A DNA stretch of 64,000 bases from Calliopum simillimum (lineage: Eukaryota; Arthropoda; Insecta; Diptera; Lauxaniidae), in assembly GCA_951812925.1 (NCBI GenBank), contig OX638372.1:89983058-90047057 (forward strand), given 5' to 3'. Position 1 is the stretch's first letter, and each line of letters begins with the position of its first letter. Positions 1 through 9,275 of this stretch are shown here, in pieces. Both the position numbers and the translations under genes were made by a program. The notes under the pieces were generated by a model. The model was not told the origin of the DNA. It worked only from the letters and a program-made list of their open reading frames with translations, and searched no databases.

Positions 1-1912
1 ATCAGCTAAGAACAAAGAAAAACCCACTGCGCATGTACATTTTTTTTCTAGCAGAACATGCGATCAGCATCGAACATAGAAACGGTAACGGCGCATGTAA
101 ATTTTTCCGCTAGCGTGACATGCGGTCAGTGTCTTTGAACAAAGAAAATCAGTTGGGAGTTGAATTTTAGCGTGGCATCGAGCAGACGTCGGTAGAAAAA
201 AAGTTCGCGTACAAGGCGGAAAAAGAAAAAAAAAGAAACAAAACGTTTTTGCGACCACGGTTTTTATATTTAATTTTAACCAAAAATAAACTAGAAGTTT
301 AGATTTTTCGTGATTTCGTGCGGTTTTAATTCCTAGAGAAAAAAAGAAAGGAAAAAGGAAATAAAAACTTAAAAATCCTAGTGAAGTTAAACCCATGTAA
401 AAATTTAGAGTTGCACACACAAAAAAAAAAAGAGAAACTAAATAAAATACAAGTAAACTAAAATTGTCAAAATTATTTACTTAATTAAACTAAGTGCGCG
501 AAGGCCAGGCACACATTATTTTTTGCCTAGTGCGTAGAAACCTAACCTCAAAAAAACTGGTTGCGGAACGCTAGCGCTCCTACAAACATATAAAGTGGGT
601 AAAGTGGTGCTGACATCATCAACTGCTGCGCCAAAATTTTTTGTATGTGTGTATGTGCAGTGGGACAAAATATTGTGCGCAAGAGAAGACAACATAAAGA
701 GCATCGGAAAAGGAAAGAAACAGCATTAAGAAAAGAAATAAGACCGAAAAAAAGAAGTGTCAAATTGCACTCACAACAAAAAAAAAATAGAACATAAGCA
801 ATTTCGAGAATCGAAAAGTGTAAAAAAGCAAAACAAAACCAAAAACGATGAAAGGACTAGAACACTAAGTCAAATAAAAATTGCAAAAAAGGAGAAATTC
901 CATTAAATTAATAAAAATATGAAACTAAACAAACGAAAATCATTAAATAAAAGAAAAATAAAAATGACAAGAAACTATTTATAATAATATTGCAAATAAA
1001 TAAAATAACGAAAAAAAAAAATTAATAAGAAGATAAAAACAAAATAAAAATAAAAAAACCTAATAACACAACGAGTAAAGCAAAAGCTAAACCAAATGCT
1101 TAACGTCGTCTATTTTTGCCATTTGGTTGGTGCAGCAAGTAGCAGAGATCTTAAAAGCAACGAGAATTAACCCCGTCTATGCAACCCGTTGGTGTATCGT
1201 CGAACCCGAAGTAAAATTTTTATAACCACTAGTTACGCCCATGTTAAGTTTAATGGTAAGAAATCGTATTATAAGTAAGAATATTAGCGTTACATATATC
1301 GAATGTAAAGCTACATAAAAAGATGTTACCAAAATTGTAAAATCTCTTTGAGCTTACGTTTGAATCGTCAGCTTAATTAATGTTAATATCAAAATAATAA
1401 AAACAACCTTTGTTATAACGCTTTTGTTTATAATAAGGATTTGAATTGGCGAACTATATAAATAATAAACGTAGCATAGTATATATATTGGCCAATATTT
1501 ATTGTTATAGCGTATAACATACATATTTAGCCTTGTTAAGCTTTTGCAAAATTAATTCATTCCTAAAATTAAAAACTAGAAGTGTAAATTTTGTAAAGAA
1601 AAACAGAATCTTTATTAATAAATAATGAAATTAATCATCTGCTAATTCCCTAAGTAAAATGAAACTCTAAATTTTTAATTCTATTGGGGGAATGCCGGGG
1701 TGAGGATTTCAGACAGGATGCTGCGGTAAGAGACTAAAACGGGATGAGCTAGGTTTGTTTTGGATTTTTCATAATTTTTTTTTATGTTTACGCAACGGGT
1801 AGAAAAAGGGCGAAGCACGAACCATATTCTAGCCGGGATATATGCTTTCGAACGAGTTGAATTTGATTTCATGAAAATGGAAAAATTTTAATAGCAACAA
1901 GCCTGCGTAACA
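1..1912 (+). repeat. 5' LTR of Ty3/gypsy retrotransposon (left end outside window)
   Basis: This stretch is repeated in direct orientation at 9141-11052. I compared the two copies line by line and saw no mismatch. The shared sequence stops at ...gcgtaaca in both copies. After that the left copy runs into a primer binding site and the right copy runs into foreign DNA, so 1912 is the LTR 3' boundary. The true LTR start lies before base 1, so the LTR is at least 1.9 kb, which is very long for a Ty3/gypsy element. It is A-rich and has no long coding frame; the small frames on both strands are by-products of composition. Confidence 0.93.
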
Positions 1913-1916
1913 TAAA

Positions 1917-1928
1917 TGGCGCCCAACG
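1917..1928 (+). promoter_or_regulatory. primer binding site, tRNA-Lys type
   Basis: The sequence tggcgcccaacg starts four bases after the LTR end. It matches the complement of the 3' end of the insect tRNA-Lys that primes gypsy-type elements, over 12 bases only. This is the minus-strand priming site for reverse transcription. Confidence 0.75.
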
Positions 1929-2859
1929 AAAGCTTCTTAACGAAGTATTTTTTTTAATTTGATTTTTTTTTGATTTTTTGCTGAAGATTTTCAGCCCAAT
2001 GCAACATTTTTTTTTTGGCAAATTAACGTAATAATTTAAAAGTTTTTTTTTTCGCGTTTTGCATCCAAGGGAAGTTTTCAGTTGCTTCGACAGCGTATCT
2101 TAGCGGCAACCATTATTAGACCCGGATTAGTTAGAGAAATATTTCTTCGCCGTGAAGCAAGAATGGGCTACGATCGCAGTCAAAGTAACCTGGTGTTTGG
2201 TGTGCTGTACAGAGCAATATTTAAAACCTTTTGCCCAGTTTCCTTAATAGGAACTTGTTTACTTTGTCAGGGTTACTTAGTGAGTTCGAGTCTGAGTTTA
2301 GGAAACATTTTCTTTCTCGAGTCCGAATATTATTATTCTGCTTTGCAACTAAACTAATTTTAAAAAGAATCATTAGTCACGATTATTTCGATCTTAAACG
2401 GAATATCGTTTGCAATGACTTCTTCTGTATGGCATGGCACACACAAATTTTTGAAAATAGTCCATTTCATGATCATTTTAGTAGTTGGTCATAAATGATG
2501 CATTTGCTTGGAAACTTTTCTTGGTTGTGAGGCGTGAGATAAATTTTGTTCAGATTTTTTTTACTGTGCTCATTGAAAGTAAATAGAGTAAAGGCAGATC
2601 ACAAATTTTCCAAATTAACAATATTTGGTGATCTTTTGTATGCTCTATAATTAGTCTTTTGCGAATGCAGGTCCTGCTCAGATTTAACCGGCATTCCCCT
2701 AATTTATTAAACGATTTTCTTTTGTCCATTTTTTCTTTCAACGGGTAAATTTTACGCGTTTGATATATCGTATCGGTTAACCATTTTTTTTCCTTTTTCG
2801 CAATTTCTTTTTATTTTTAGTATAAAGTGTATAAACTTATATAGTTTTACGTGATATAA

Positions 2860-3190
2860 ATTTTTTTTTGTGCGATCAAGTACTTTCTTGATGTCAACAT
2901 AAATTTGTTCGTGCGACAAATTAATTTTACTTGATATAAAATTTTTTTTTCTTTTGCGATCAAGTATTTTCCTTGATGTCAACATAAATTTGTTCGTGCG
3001 GCTAATTAATTTTACTTGATATACAATTTTTTTCTTGCGATCAAGTATTTTTCTTGATGGCACTATAATTTTGTTCGTGCGACCAATTATTTTTTTTTCT
3101 TGCGATCAAGTATTTTTCTTGATGACACTATAATTTTGTTCGTGCGACCAATTAATTTTTTTTCTTGCGATCAAGTGCTTTTCTTTGTTC
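2860..3190 (+). repeat. tandem repeat in the retrotransposon leader
   Basis: Five imperfect units begin with gcgatcaagt at about 2872, 2956, 3037, 3102 and 3167, at 65-84 base spacing. Each unit holds a short palindrome, atcaagta...cttgat, followed by ttgttcgtgcga. The array ends about 75 bases before the gag start codon, in the untranslated leader. A role in packaging, translation or insulation is possible, but nothing in the sequence decides it. Confidence 0.8.
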
Positions 3191-3263
3191 TTTTAGTGTT
3201 TTTGTCCCACCGGGGCAGACTTACGGGAACGGAGGATATTTCTTTTTGCTCATATAGGGTAGA

Positions 3264-4760
3264 ATGTCTACTTCGAAAAGGTTTTCTGCTACGAGAGGAA
3301 AGAGTTTTACTCCTAACAGAGGTAGAGGAAGAGGTAATAACGTTTCTAGGAATTCGAGTTCAAGCTCGCTCAATCAATCCTATTCTAGGCAACCAGCTAC
3401 AACCAGCGGTACACAGAGAGTGGTACATTCACCACCTTCTAATAATTTACAGCCTTTGTTAGACCAGGGAGAAGAAAATTTAAATCGCGGTCCTGTCCGT
3501 AACGAAGACCACGACATTAGTTCAGGCTCTGAATCAAATTTGATTGGTTTTGGTCCAGACCCTGTGAACATAGACCAACTTATCCCACACATCCAAAACG
3601 CGAACGAAACGATGGCTTCGAGCTCCAATAATGTACCAGCGGAGGGTGACGTCCAAGCTGACCGTAATTCTGCTGAGGAAGTAGCTAATGTTAGCAATGT
3701 AAACGAACTTCTTGCCCTTATGAGAGAAACTTTTCGCTTGACACAGGAAGGCATGAACCGAGAATTTCAAGCTATTAAAAATGAGATTTCGGCTATGAAT
3801 TTAGCCATGCGCAATCCAAGTGCACCTCCGGTTAATCAGCCACCAAGTCAGCCCGAACAAGCGATGCCTCGTGAACAGCGCCGCTCAGAACCTCTGAGAC
3901 CAGCTTTAAATATGCCGGCAATTTCCAATCAACACGCCCCCAATAATTCCATAAAGTTACAGGAATGGAAAATATCCTACGATGGCAAAGGAAATGTTTC
4001 TGATTTTCTTTTTAAAATAGATACTCTTGTAGAAAGGACAAATTGTTGCCTTAACCATCTTCTAGCTAACTTTCATATTTTCCTTACTGGTAAGGCTGAA
4101 GAGTGGTATTGGATTTTTACTAGGCATAACCCAGCAGCTGCATATCCATTTCTTTGTTTTTCTCTTAGAAAAGAGTTCGGTTCACGCAAAAGCGATCACG
4201 AGGTTGTTTTAAAAATTTCACTCCGAAAACAAGGAATTAGAGAATCTTATGACGACTTTCATTCTGACATAGTTTCGATGAATTCCCGATTAAGAGTTCC
4301 TCTTCACGAAAGTTCGTTAGTAGACATCATGAAAAATAATTTAATTCCTAGTTTGAAGGTTCTACTTTTTAACGCCCAGCCTAATACCCTCAACGAGTTA
4401 AGGGATATGGCCCGAAAAGGAGAGCAAGTTTTACGCGAAAACAGATCGATTCGCCAGGTTAATGAAATTTCAGCTCCGAAAAGTGATGAAGAAAGTGAAG
4501 TGGAGGGGGATCCACAAATAGAAGCTATTCAGGCAAGCTGGCGCAAGCCTGACTATTCGAAAATTCAATGCTGGATTTGCAATGCTTTCGGGCATTCATA
4601 CATTTATTGTCCAGAGGTAATTCGAAACATTTTTTGTTTCAAGTGCGGACAGAAGGGAGTTACCACTCCAACATGTCCAAACAGGCATCCGGGAAATTTA
4701 AAAAGGAGCGAGATGGCGACCGGGGACACTCGTTCTTCCCACAAAACCCCGAGTTTATAA
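3264..4760 (+). CDS. gag: Gag polyprotein of the LTR retrotransposon
   Basis: A 498-residue open frame encodes the structural protein that would form the particle and bind the element RNA. The N-terminal ~130 residues are Ser/Asn/Gly-rich and disordered-looking. A retrotransposon-gag capsid region follows, centred on GKAEEWYW, at about residues 270-390. The C-terminus has two zinc-knuckle positions. CWIC-X4-H-X4-C at about 436-449 is canonical. The second, CFKCGQKGVTTPTC at about 459-472, has Val where the zinc-binding His should be. The start was chosen because it is the first ATG of the long frame, downstream of the leader repeats; the overlapping frame beginning at 3100 has no domain. Pol overlaps the 3' end in the -1 frame. 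The frame is uninterrupted, so the copy is young or selected. Assignment to the Osvaldo/Ulysses-like group (long LTRs, Lys primer) is an inference. Confidence 0.92.
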   Translation: MSTSKRFSATRGKSFTPNRGRGRGNNVSRNSSSSSLNQSYSRQPATTSGTQRVVHSPPSNNLQPLLDQGEENLNRGPVRNEDHDISSGSESNLIGFGPDPVNIDQLIPHIQNANETMASSSNNVPAEGDVQADRNSAEEVANVSNVNELLALMRETFRLTQEGMNREFQAIKNEISAMNLAMRNPSAPPVNQPPSQPEQAMPREQRRSEPLRPALNMPAISNQHAPNNSIKLQEWKISYDGKGNVSDFLFKIDTLVERTNCCLNHLLANFHIFLTGKAEEWYWIFTRHNPAAAYPFLCFSLRKEFGSRKSDHEVVLKISLRKQGIRESYDDFHSDIVSMNSRLRVPLHESSLVDIMKNNLIPSLKVLLFNAQPNTLNELRDMARKGEQVLRENRSIRQVNEISAPKSDEESEVEGDPQIEAIQASWRKPDYSKIQCWICNAFGHSYIYCPEVIRNIFCFKCGQKGVTTPTCPNRHPGNLKRSEMATGDTRSSHKTPSL

Positions 4761-7700
4761 ATAAAACGGAACTTAACGTTCAAAACTCGTACTTAAACTC
4801 TTCGGACACTACGTGTCAATTATACCCTGACGTTCCATTAGTACCCTGCTTTACCAATAACAGACTTTCAAATCCAAAATTTTCATTTGTATCGAAAAGA
4901 ATTTTGAATTGCAGGCTTCGATATAAAAAGCGACGACATTTTCGTAAAATTATAGAATCTACCAAATTATGCGATGGCGACGATGATCGCCCTTTTGCAA
5001 AAATTAGTATAGGCGATGAGTCAATTTTCGGTTTGCTAGATTCTGGCGCAAGTGTCTCAGTATTGGGCCACAATTGCATCGAATTTTTACAAAAACTTCG
5101 TTTACCATTTAAATCGATTAAATCCTCAGTATCAACTGCTGAAGGTTCGAAGCAAAGTGTCATTGGATATTGTTCCCTGCCTGTTAAATATAAAAACTTA
5201 ACCAAAACTATTAATTTTTACCTGGTTCCGACGTTAAAGCAAAAAGTTTACCTAGGTGTAGATTTTTGGCGAGAATTCGCCCTTGCGCCTGAAATTATAC
5301 CACAAATTTCCGAAATTGAATTCGACGAGTACGCAGTCTCTGACAATTTTCATGATTTAAATTCCGATCAACAAAATGAGCTTGATAAGGCAATTTTGAA
5401 ATTTCCATCCTATGAAAAACAGGGTTTAGGTTGTACTAACCTTCTTGAACACCATATTGATACTGGCGAGGCTGAACCTGTCAAGTCAAGACATTTTCCA
5501 TTATCTCCTCCACGTCAAGAGGAAGTTTACAAAGAAATCGATCGTCTTCTTGATTTAGGCGTTATTGAAGAATCAAATTCGCCATGGTGTTGCCCAGTAG
5601 TTCTGGTTCGAAATAAACCTGGAAAGGTTAGGATGTGCCTTGACTCTCGAAAATTAAATTTGCTCACGAAAAAAGATTCGTACCCACTTCCTCATATTAA
5701 TGGCCTTTTAAGCCGACTTAAAGACACTCATTTTATTAGCGGCATCGATTTGAAAGATGCATTCTTTCAAATTAAACTCTCTGAATCGTCGAAAGAAAAA
5801 ACAGCCTTCGCTGTACCGGGAAAGCCTTTGTACCATTTTAAAGTAATGCCCTTTGGGCTTTGCAATGGTCCACAAACCATGAGCCGACTTATGGACAGGG
5901 TCATACCGTCAAGGCTCAGAGAAAATGTTTTCATTTACTTAGACGATCTACTCGTTTGTAGCCCGGATTTTGAGTCGCATTTGAAATTATTGAGTGAAGT
6001 TGCAAGTTGCTTACGAACAGCGAATCTAACTATAAATATTGGCAAGAGCAAATTTTGTCAAAAGGAGATCAAGTATTTGGGATATCGTGTAGGACAAGGT
6101 TGCCTGAAGGTCGATACCGAAAAAGTGGATGCCATTTACAAATTTCCTTTGCCGAAAACGGCTAAACAAATTCGTCGATTCATAGGAATGGCCAATTGGT
6201 ACCGATCATTTATTAGAAATTTTTCAGACCTTGCGGGTCCGCTTACCGAGTGTCTCAAAAAGGCAAAATCTTTTAAACTAACGCCAGAAGCAATTGATTC
6301 CTTTGAAAAATTAAAAGATGCTTTATCATCTGCACCTGTTCTTGCTCAGCCCGACTTTAGTAAAGAGTTTTTTATAGGTTGTGATGCGTCAAAATTAGGG
6401 GTGGGTGGTGTTCTTTACCAGTTAGACGAAGATTCGAAAGAACGACCAATTGCCTTCGTTTCAAAAAAATTGAATAGGTGCCAAAGAAACTACACAGTCA
6501 CCGAACTGGAATGTCTAGCGGCAGTGGTATGTGTAGATCGCTTTAGGGCATATATTGAAGGTTTACCTTTCCGTATTATAACCGATCATTCTTCATTGAG
6601 GTGGCTTATGTCACAACAAGACTTAAACGGTCGTCTAGCTCGATGGAGCTTAAAATTACAAGTTTTTGATTTCAAAGTGGAACATAGAAAAGGTTCCCTT
6701 AATGTAGTCCCAGACGCTCTGTCTAGATCCGAAATTGATGAACTTTCCATCACAAATAGTCCCGTTGATGTAGATTTATCAGCACCTGATTTTGAAAAGG
6801 AAGAATATCAGAATTTGAGAAATACGATTCTCAAGAATCAAAGCTCGTTACCTGATCTTCGATTGTCTGATAATTTAATCTACAAAAGGGTACATTTTCG
6901 GGAGGGTCTTGAAGACGAAGAACCAAACCTTTGGCGACTGTGGATTCCCACAACGCTTACAAACTTTGTAATTCGAAGTGCACACGACTCCGTCGTAAGC
7001 TGTCATGGCGGATATGCCAAAACTCTAGCTAGGGTCAGACAAAAATATTTTTGGCCAACAATGGCAAAAGACATAAAGAGTTTTGTTGACGGTTGTGATA
7101 CATGCAAATCGGTAAAACCAACCAATAAAATTTTGCGTCCACCTATGGGCAAAGCCTTTTTAACCGAACGTCCTTTTCAGCGTTTTTATTGTGACTTTTT
7201 GGGTCCTTACCCCAGGAACAAGACTTCCAAGAATACTGCTCTTTTTATTGTGCTTGATCATATGACCAAGTTCATATTTCTCAAGCCAATGCCGGCTGCC
7301 ACAACGGCTAATGTAATAGATTTCTTTTCAAATGAAATTTTTCCCGCCTTTGGAGTGCCACAGTTCGTGCATAGCGATAATGGCAAACAATTCGTATCGA
7401 AGGAGATGCAAGAATTTTTCTTAGGTTATGGTATAACCCACATTAAAACCGGGTTCTATTCGCCTCAAGCAAACGCCTCCGAGCGTGCAAATCGCGAGAT
7501 CATTATAAAATTGCGGATTTTTCTTGAGAACCATAGTGACCATTGTAGCTGGGATAAATATATACCTCAGATCCTTTCGATTTTGCGGAGCGATTACCAT
7601 TCGGCTATAAAGTGCTCTCCGTATTTCGCTGTCTTCGGACAGAATATGTGTCAACATGCTTCATCCTACGAACTTCTTAAAAACCTAAAATGTTTATCCT

Positions 7701-8020
7701 ACGATGAGGTTAAGATTGAACAAGATTTTGATCGCTTAAATAGACTGCGGGACAAAATCCGTAAAAATTTAGGAATTGCCCACGAAAAAGCTACCAAAAC
7801 TTACAATGTTCGTTCGAAACCCGTTAATTATCGTGTAGGTCAAGAAGTTTTCAGAGAAAATAACACCCAAAGTAACTTTTCAAAGGGCATCAACTCCAAA
7901 TTTAATCGGAAATACATTAAATGCCGAATTAGGAAAAAGCTTGGCACTGCATTGTACGAGTTGGAAGATTTGAAAGGAAACTATATTGGTCCTTTTCACG
8001 CTGATAAGATCAAACCCTAA
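4568..8020 (+). CDS. pol: Pol polyprotein: protease, reverse transcriptase, RNase H, integrase
   Basis: This is an 1150-codon open frame in the -1 frame relative to gag. It overlaps gag by 193 bases and is probably expressed by frameshifting at 4694-4703, not from its first ATG. The protease active site DSGAS is at about residues 158-162. The RT fingers motif RMCLDSRKLN and palm GIDLKDAFFQI precede the catalytic YLDD at about 457-460. RNase H starts at FIGCDASK (about 603) and has the later TDHSS motif. The integrase zinc-binding region H...H...CDTC is at about 806-847, with catalytic D in FYCDFLG, D in HSDNG and E in NASERAN. The tail ends in a GPF-type module, GPFHADKIKP. The RT, RNase H, integrase order is Ty3/gypsy. 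No stop or frameshift is seen, and no env frame follows. Confidence 0.95.
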   Translation: MLDLQCFRAFIHLLSRGNSKHFLFQVRTEGSYHSNMSKQASGKFKKERDGDRGHSFFPQNPEFINKTELNVQNSYLNSSDTTCQLYPDVPLVPCFTNNRLSNPKFSFVSKRILNCRLRYKKRRHFRKIIESTKLCDGDDDRPFAKISIGDESIFGLLDSGASVSVLGHNCIEFLQKLRLPFKSIKSSVSTAEGSKQSVIGYCSLPVKYKNLTKTINFYLVPTLKQKVYLGVDFWREFALAPEIIPQISEIEFDEYAVSDNFHDLNSDQQNELDKAILKFPSYEKQGLGCTNLLEHHIDTGEAEPVKSRHFPLSPPRQEEVYKEIDRLLDLGVIEESNSPWCCPVVLVRNKPGKVRMCLDSRKLNLLTKKDSYPLPHINGLLSRLKDTHFISGIDLKDAFFQIKLSESSKEKTAFAVPGKPLYHFKVMPFGLCNGPQTMSRLMDRVIPSRLRENVFIYLDDLLVCSPDFESHLKLLSEVASCLRTANLTINIGKSKFCQKEIKYLGYRVGQGCLKVDTEKVDAIYKFPLPKTAKQIRRFIGMANWYRSFIRNFSDLAGPLTECLKKAKSFKLTPEAIDSFEKLKDALSSAPVLAQPDFSKEFFIGCDASKLGVGGVLYQLDEDSKERPIAFVSKKLNRCQRNYTVTELECLAAVVCVDRFRAYIEGLPFRIITDHSSLRWLMSQQDLNGRLARWSLKLQVFDFKVEHRKGSLNVVPDALSRSEIDELSITNSPVDVDLSAPDFEKEEYQNLRNTILKNQSSLPDLRLSDNLIYKRVHFREGLEDEEPNLWRLWIPTTLTNFVIRSAHDSVVSCHGGYAKTLARVRQKYFWPTMAKDIKSFVDGCDTCKSVKPTNKILRPPMGKAFLTERPFQRFYCDFLGPYPRNKTSKNTALFIVLDHMTKFIFLKPMPAATTANVIDFFSNEIFPAFGVPQFVHSDNGKQFVSKEMQEFFLGYGITHIKTGFYSPQANASERANREIIIKLRIFLENHSDHCSWDKYIPQILSILRSDYHSAIKCSPYFAVFGQNMCQHASSYELLKNLKCLSYDEVKIEQDFDRLNRLRDKIRKNLGIAHEKATKTYNVRSKPVNYRVGQEVFRENNTQSNFSKGINSKFNRKYIKCRIRKKLGTALYELEDLKGNYIGPFHADKIKP
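4694..4703 (+). promoter_or_regulatory. two overlapping -1 slippery heptamers at the gag-pol junction
   Basis: The bases aaatttaaaa contain A AAT TTA and T TTA AAA. Both are in the gag codon phase required for a -1 slip (codons AAT, TTA, AAA). Both fit X XXY YYZ, and A AAT TTA is a known retroviral shift heptamer. Slipping here moves ribosomes from the gag frame into the pol frame, which is open through this point. Confidence 0.7.
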
Positions 8021-8149
8021 ATTTCTGTATTTGCATTTTTCAATTTGATGACTTATCTTTGTTGGCCCGTGCCACCTGGTTAGCCCGCAAGGGCATCTTT
8101 TGTAAGTGAAGATGACGGGAGTAGCGACCCTGCGTACCCTAGTGAAGCC

Positions 8150-8295
8150 AAATCGCGTCTGACCCATAGTGGGCGGCTATTTGGTCAGCGTCTGTACCCA
8201 TAGTGGGCGGCTGTATATTTTAAGTCCAAGAAAGCGTCTGTTCCCAGATTGGGCGGCTAATTGGCCAGCGTCTGTCCCATATTGGGCGGCTGTTT
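8150..8295 (+). repeat. four short repeats after pol (gcgtctg...gggcggct)
   Basis: Four imperfect copies of gcgtctg-N-cccata-tgggcggct start near 8155, 8188, 8234 and 8268 in the untranslated region downstream of pol. Each unit holds a short complementary pair (ccca...tggg) that could make a small hairpin. Their place between pol and the 3' LTR suggests an RNA-level role, which is inference. Confidence 0.75.
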
Positions 8296-8689
8296 CCCCT
8301 TCTGTAGGTTACCAAAAGGTAACTGAGCTATGCTCGAGATAACTCGGCATACAGCATGTCAAGACATGCTGCTAAATATTTCATTAAATTTTTCCATATT
8401 TGTTTAAAATTTGTTCCAGACAACAGAACCGTAACGATAAGTATGCGTTTGTGCTTGGCCAGCCCTTTTGGGTATCACACTCACTGTAAGTTTGACCGAG
8501 GGCAGACGCAGACTAACGCCCTATGTCCTCTTTTGGACTAAACGGTGGAGGTTCCACCGGGGGTTCGTCGCTATGACGAAGTTGGACCCATGGACGTCCA
8601 AGCCTTATAGGATTTCTTTTCTCAATCTTTCAGGCAAATTGCAAGTTTCTAAAAATTTACGTCAGCTAACAGCGGAAATGAGTAGTCAG

Positions 8690-8772
8690 ACTTGTGCCCG
8701 GCTTGTCGTGGGTCGAGCCACACGTAGTTTTTTTGCCCGGCTTGTCGTGGGTCGTGCCACACGTAGTTTGCT
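8690..8772 (+). repeat. two direct repeats with palindromic core near the 3' LTR
   Basis: Two copies of about 38 bases start gcccggcttgtcgtgggtcg and continue gccacacgtag. The segment cgtgggtcg...ccacacg within each is nearly self-complementary. No open frame runs through them. Confidence 0.75.
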
Positions 8773-9079
8773 ACTATAAGTAATTGAAGACCTCTGTTCC
8801 TGTTTGTTCTAGCGCCCGAAGGACTTATAACAAAGCAGGTTTGTTGCGGAGTGGTTCAATTTTGCAGATTTATTTTGCTAGTTGATTTTTACGAAAACGC
8901 TTTTCGATTTGATTGTAAATTTAAAATTAACCGTCGGCCACCTACCGGCAAAAAGCACTCAGCTTTTGCACAAATCGAAAAGCTTTGTGTCTTTGCAAAT
9001 ACATAATGACCCTGAAATAAACTTGTTTGATATGAAAATTGTATTTGCATTCCCATCGTAACGGCGTTCAAAAAAAAAA

Positions 9080-9275
9080 AAAAAAAGAACAAAGAAAATG
9101 CCACTGCGCATGTCAATTTTTTTATGCTATTAAACATGCGATCAGCTAAGAACAAAGAAAAACCCACTGCGCATGTACATTTTTTTTCTAGCAGAACATG
9201 CGATCAGCATCGAACATAGAAACGGTAACGGCGCATGTAAATTTTTCCGCTAGCGTGACATGCGGTCAGTGTCTT
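9080..9275 (+). repeat. ~60-base tandem palindromic repeats at the LTR edge
   Basis: Three imperfect units contain gaacaaagaaaa, then gcgcatgt, a T-rich spacer and acatgcg(at/gt)cag, at about 9086-9145, 9150-9210 and 9213-9270. The pair gcgcatgt / acatgcg makes each unit a potential hairpin. The first unit lies left of the segment that can be matched to base 1, so the array straddles the window-limited LTR boundary. The same units are seen at 1-130. Confidence 0.75.

Noticed and set aside
64..1872. Small minus-strand frames of 62-118 codons in both LTRs
   Set aside because: They are Phe/Leu-rich readings of A-rich LTR sequence with no domain. Their exact repetition only reflects LTR identity.
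3100..3462. 120-codon frame overlapping the gag start
   Set aside because: It is in another frame, spans the leader repeats and has no motif. Gag at 3264 explains the region.
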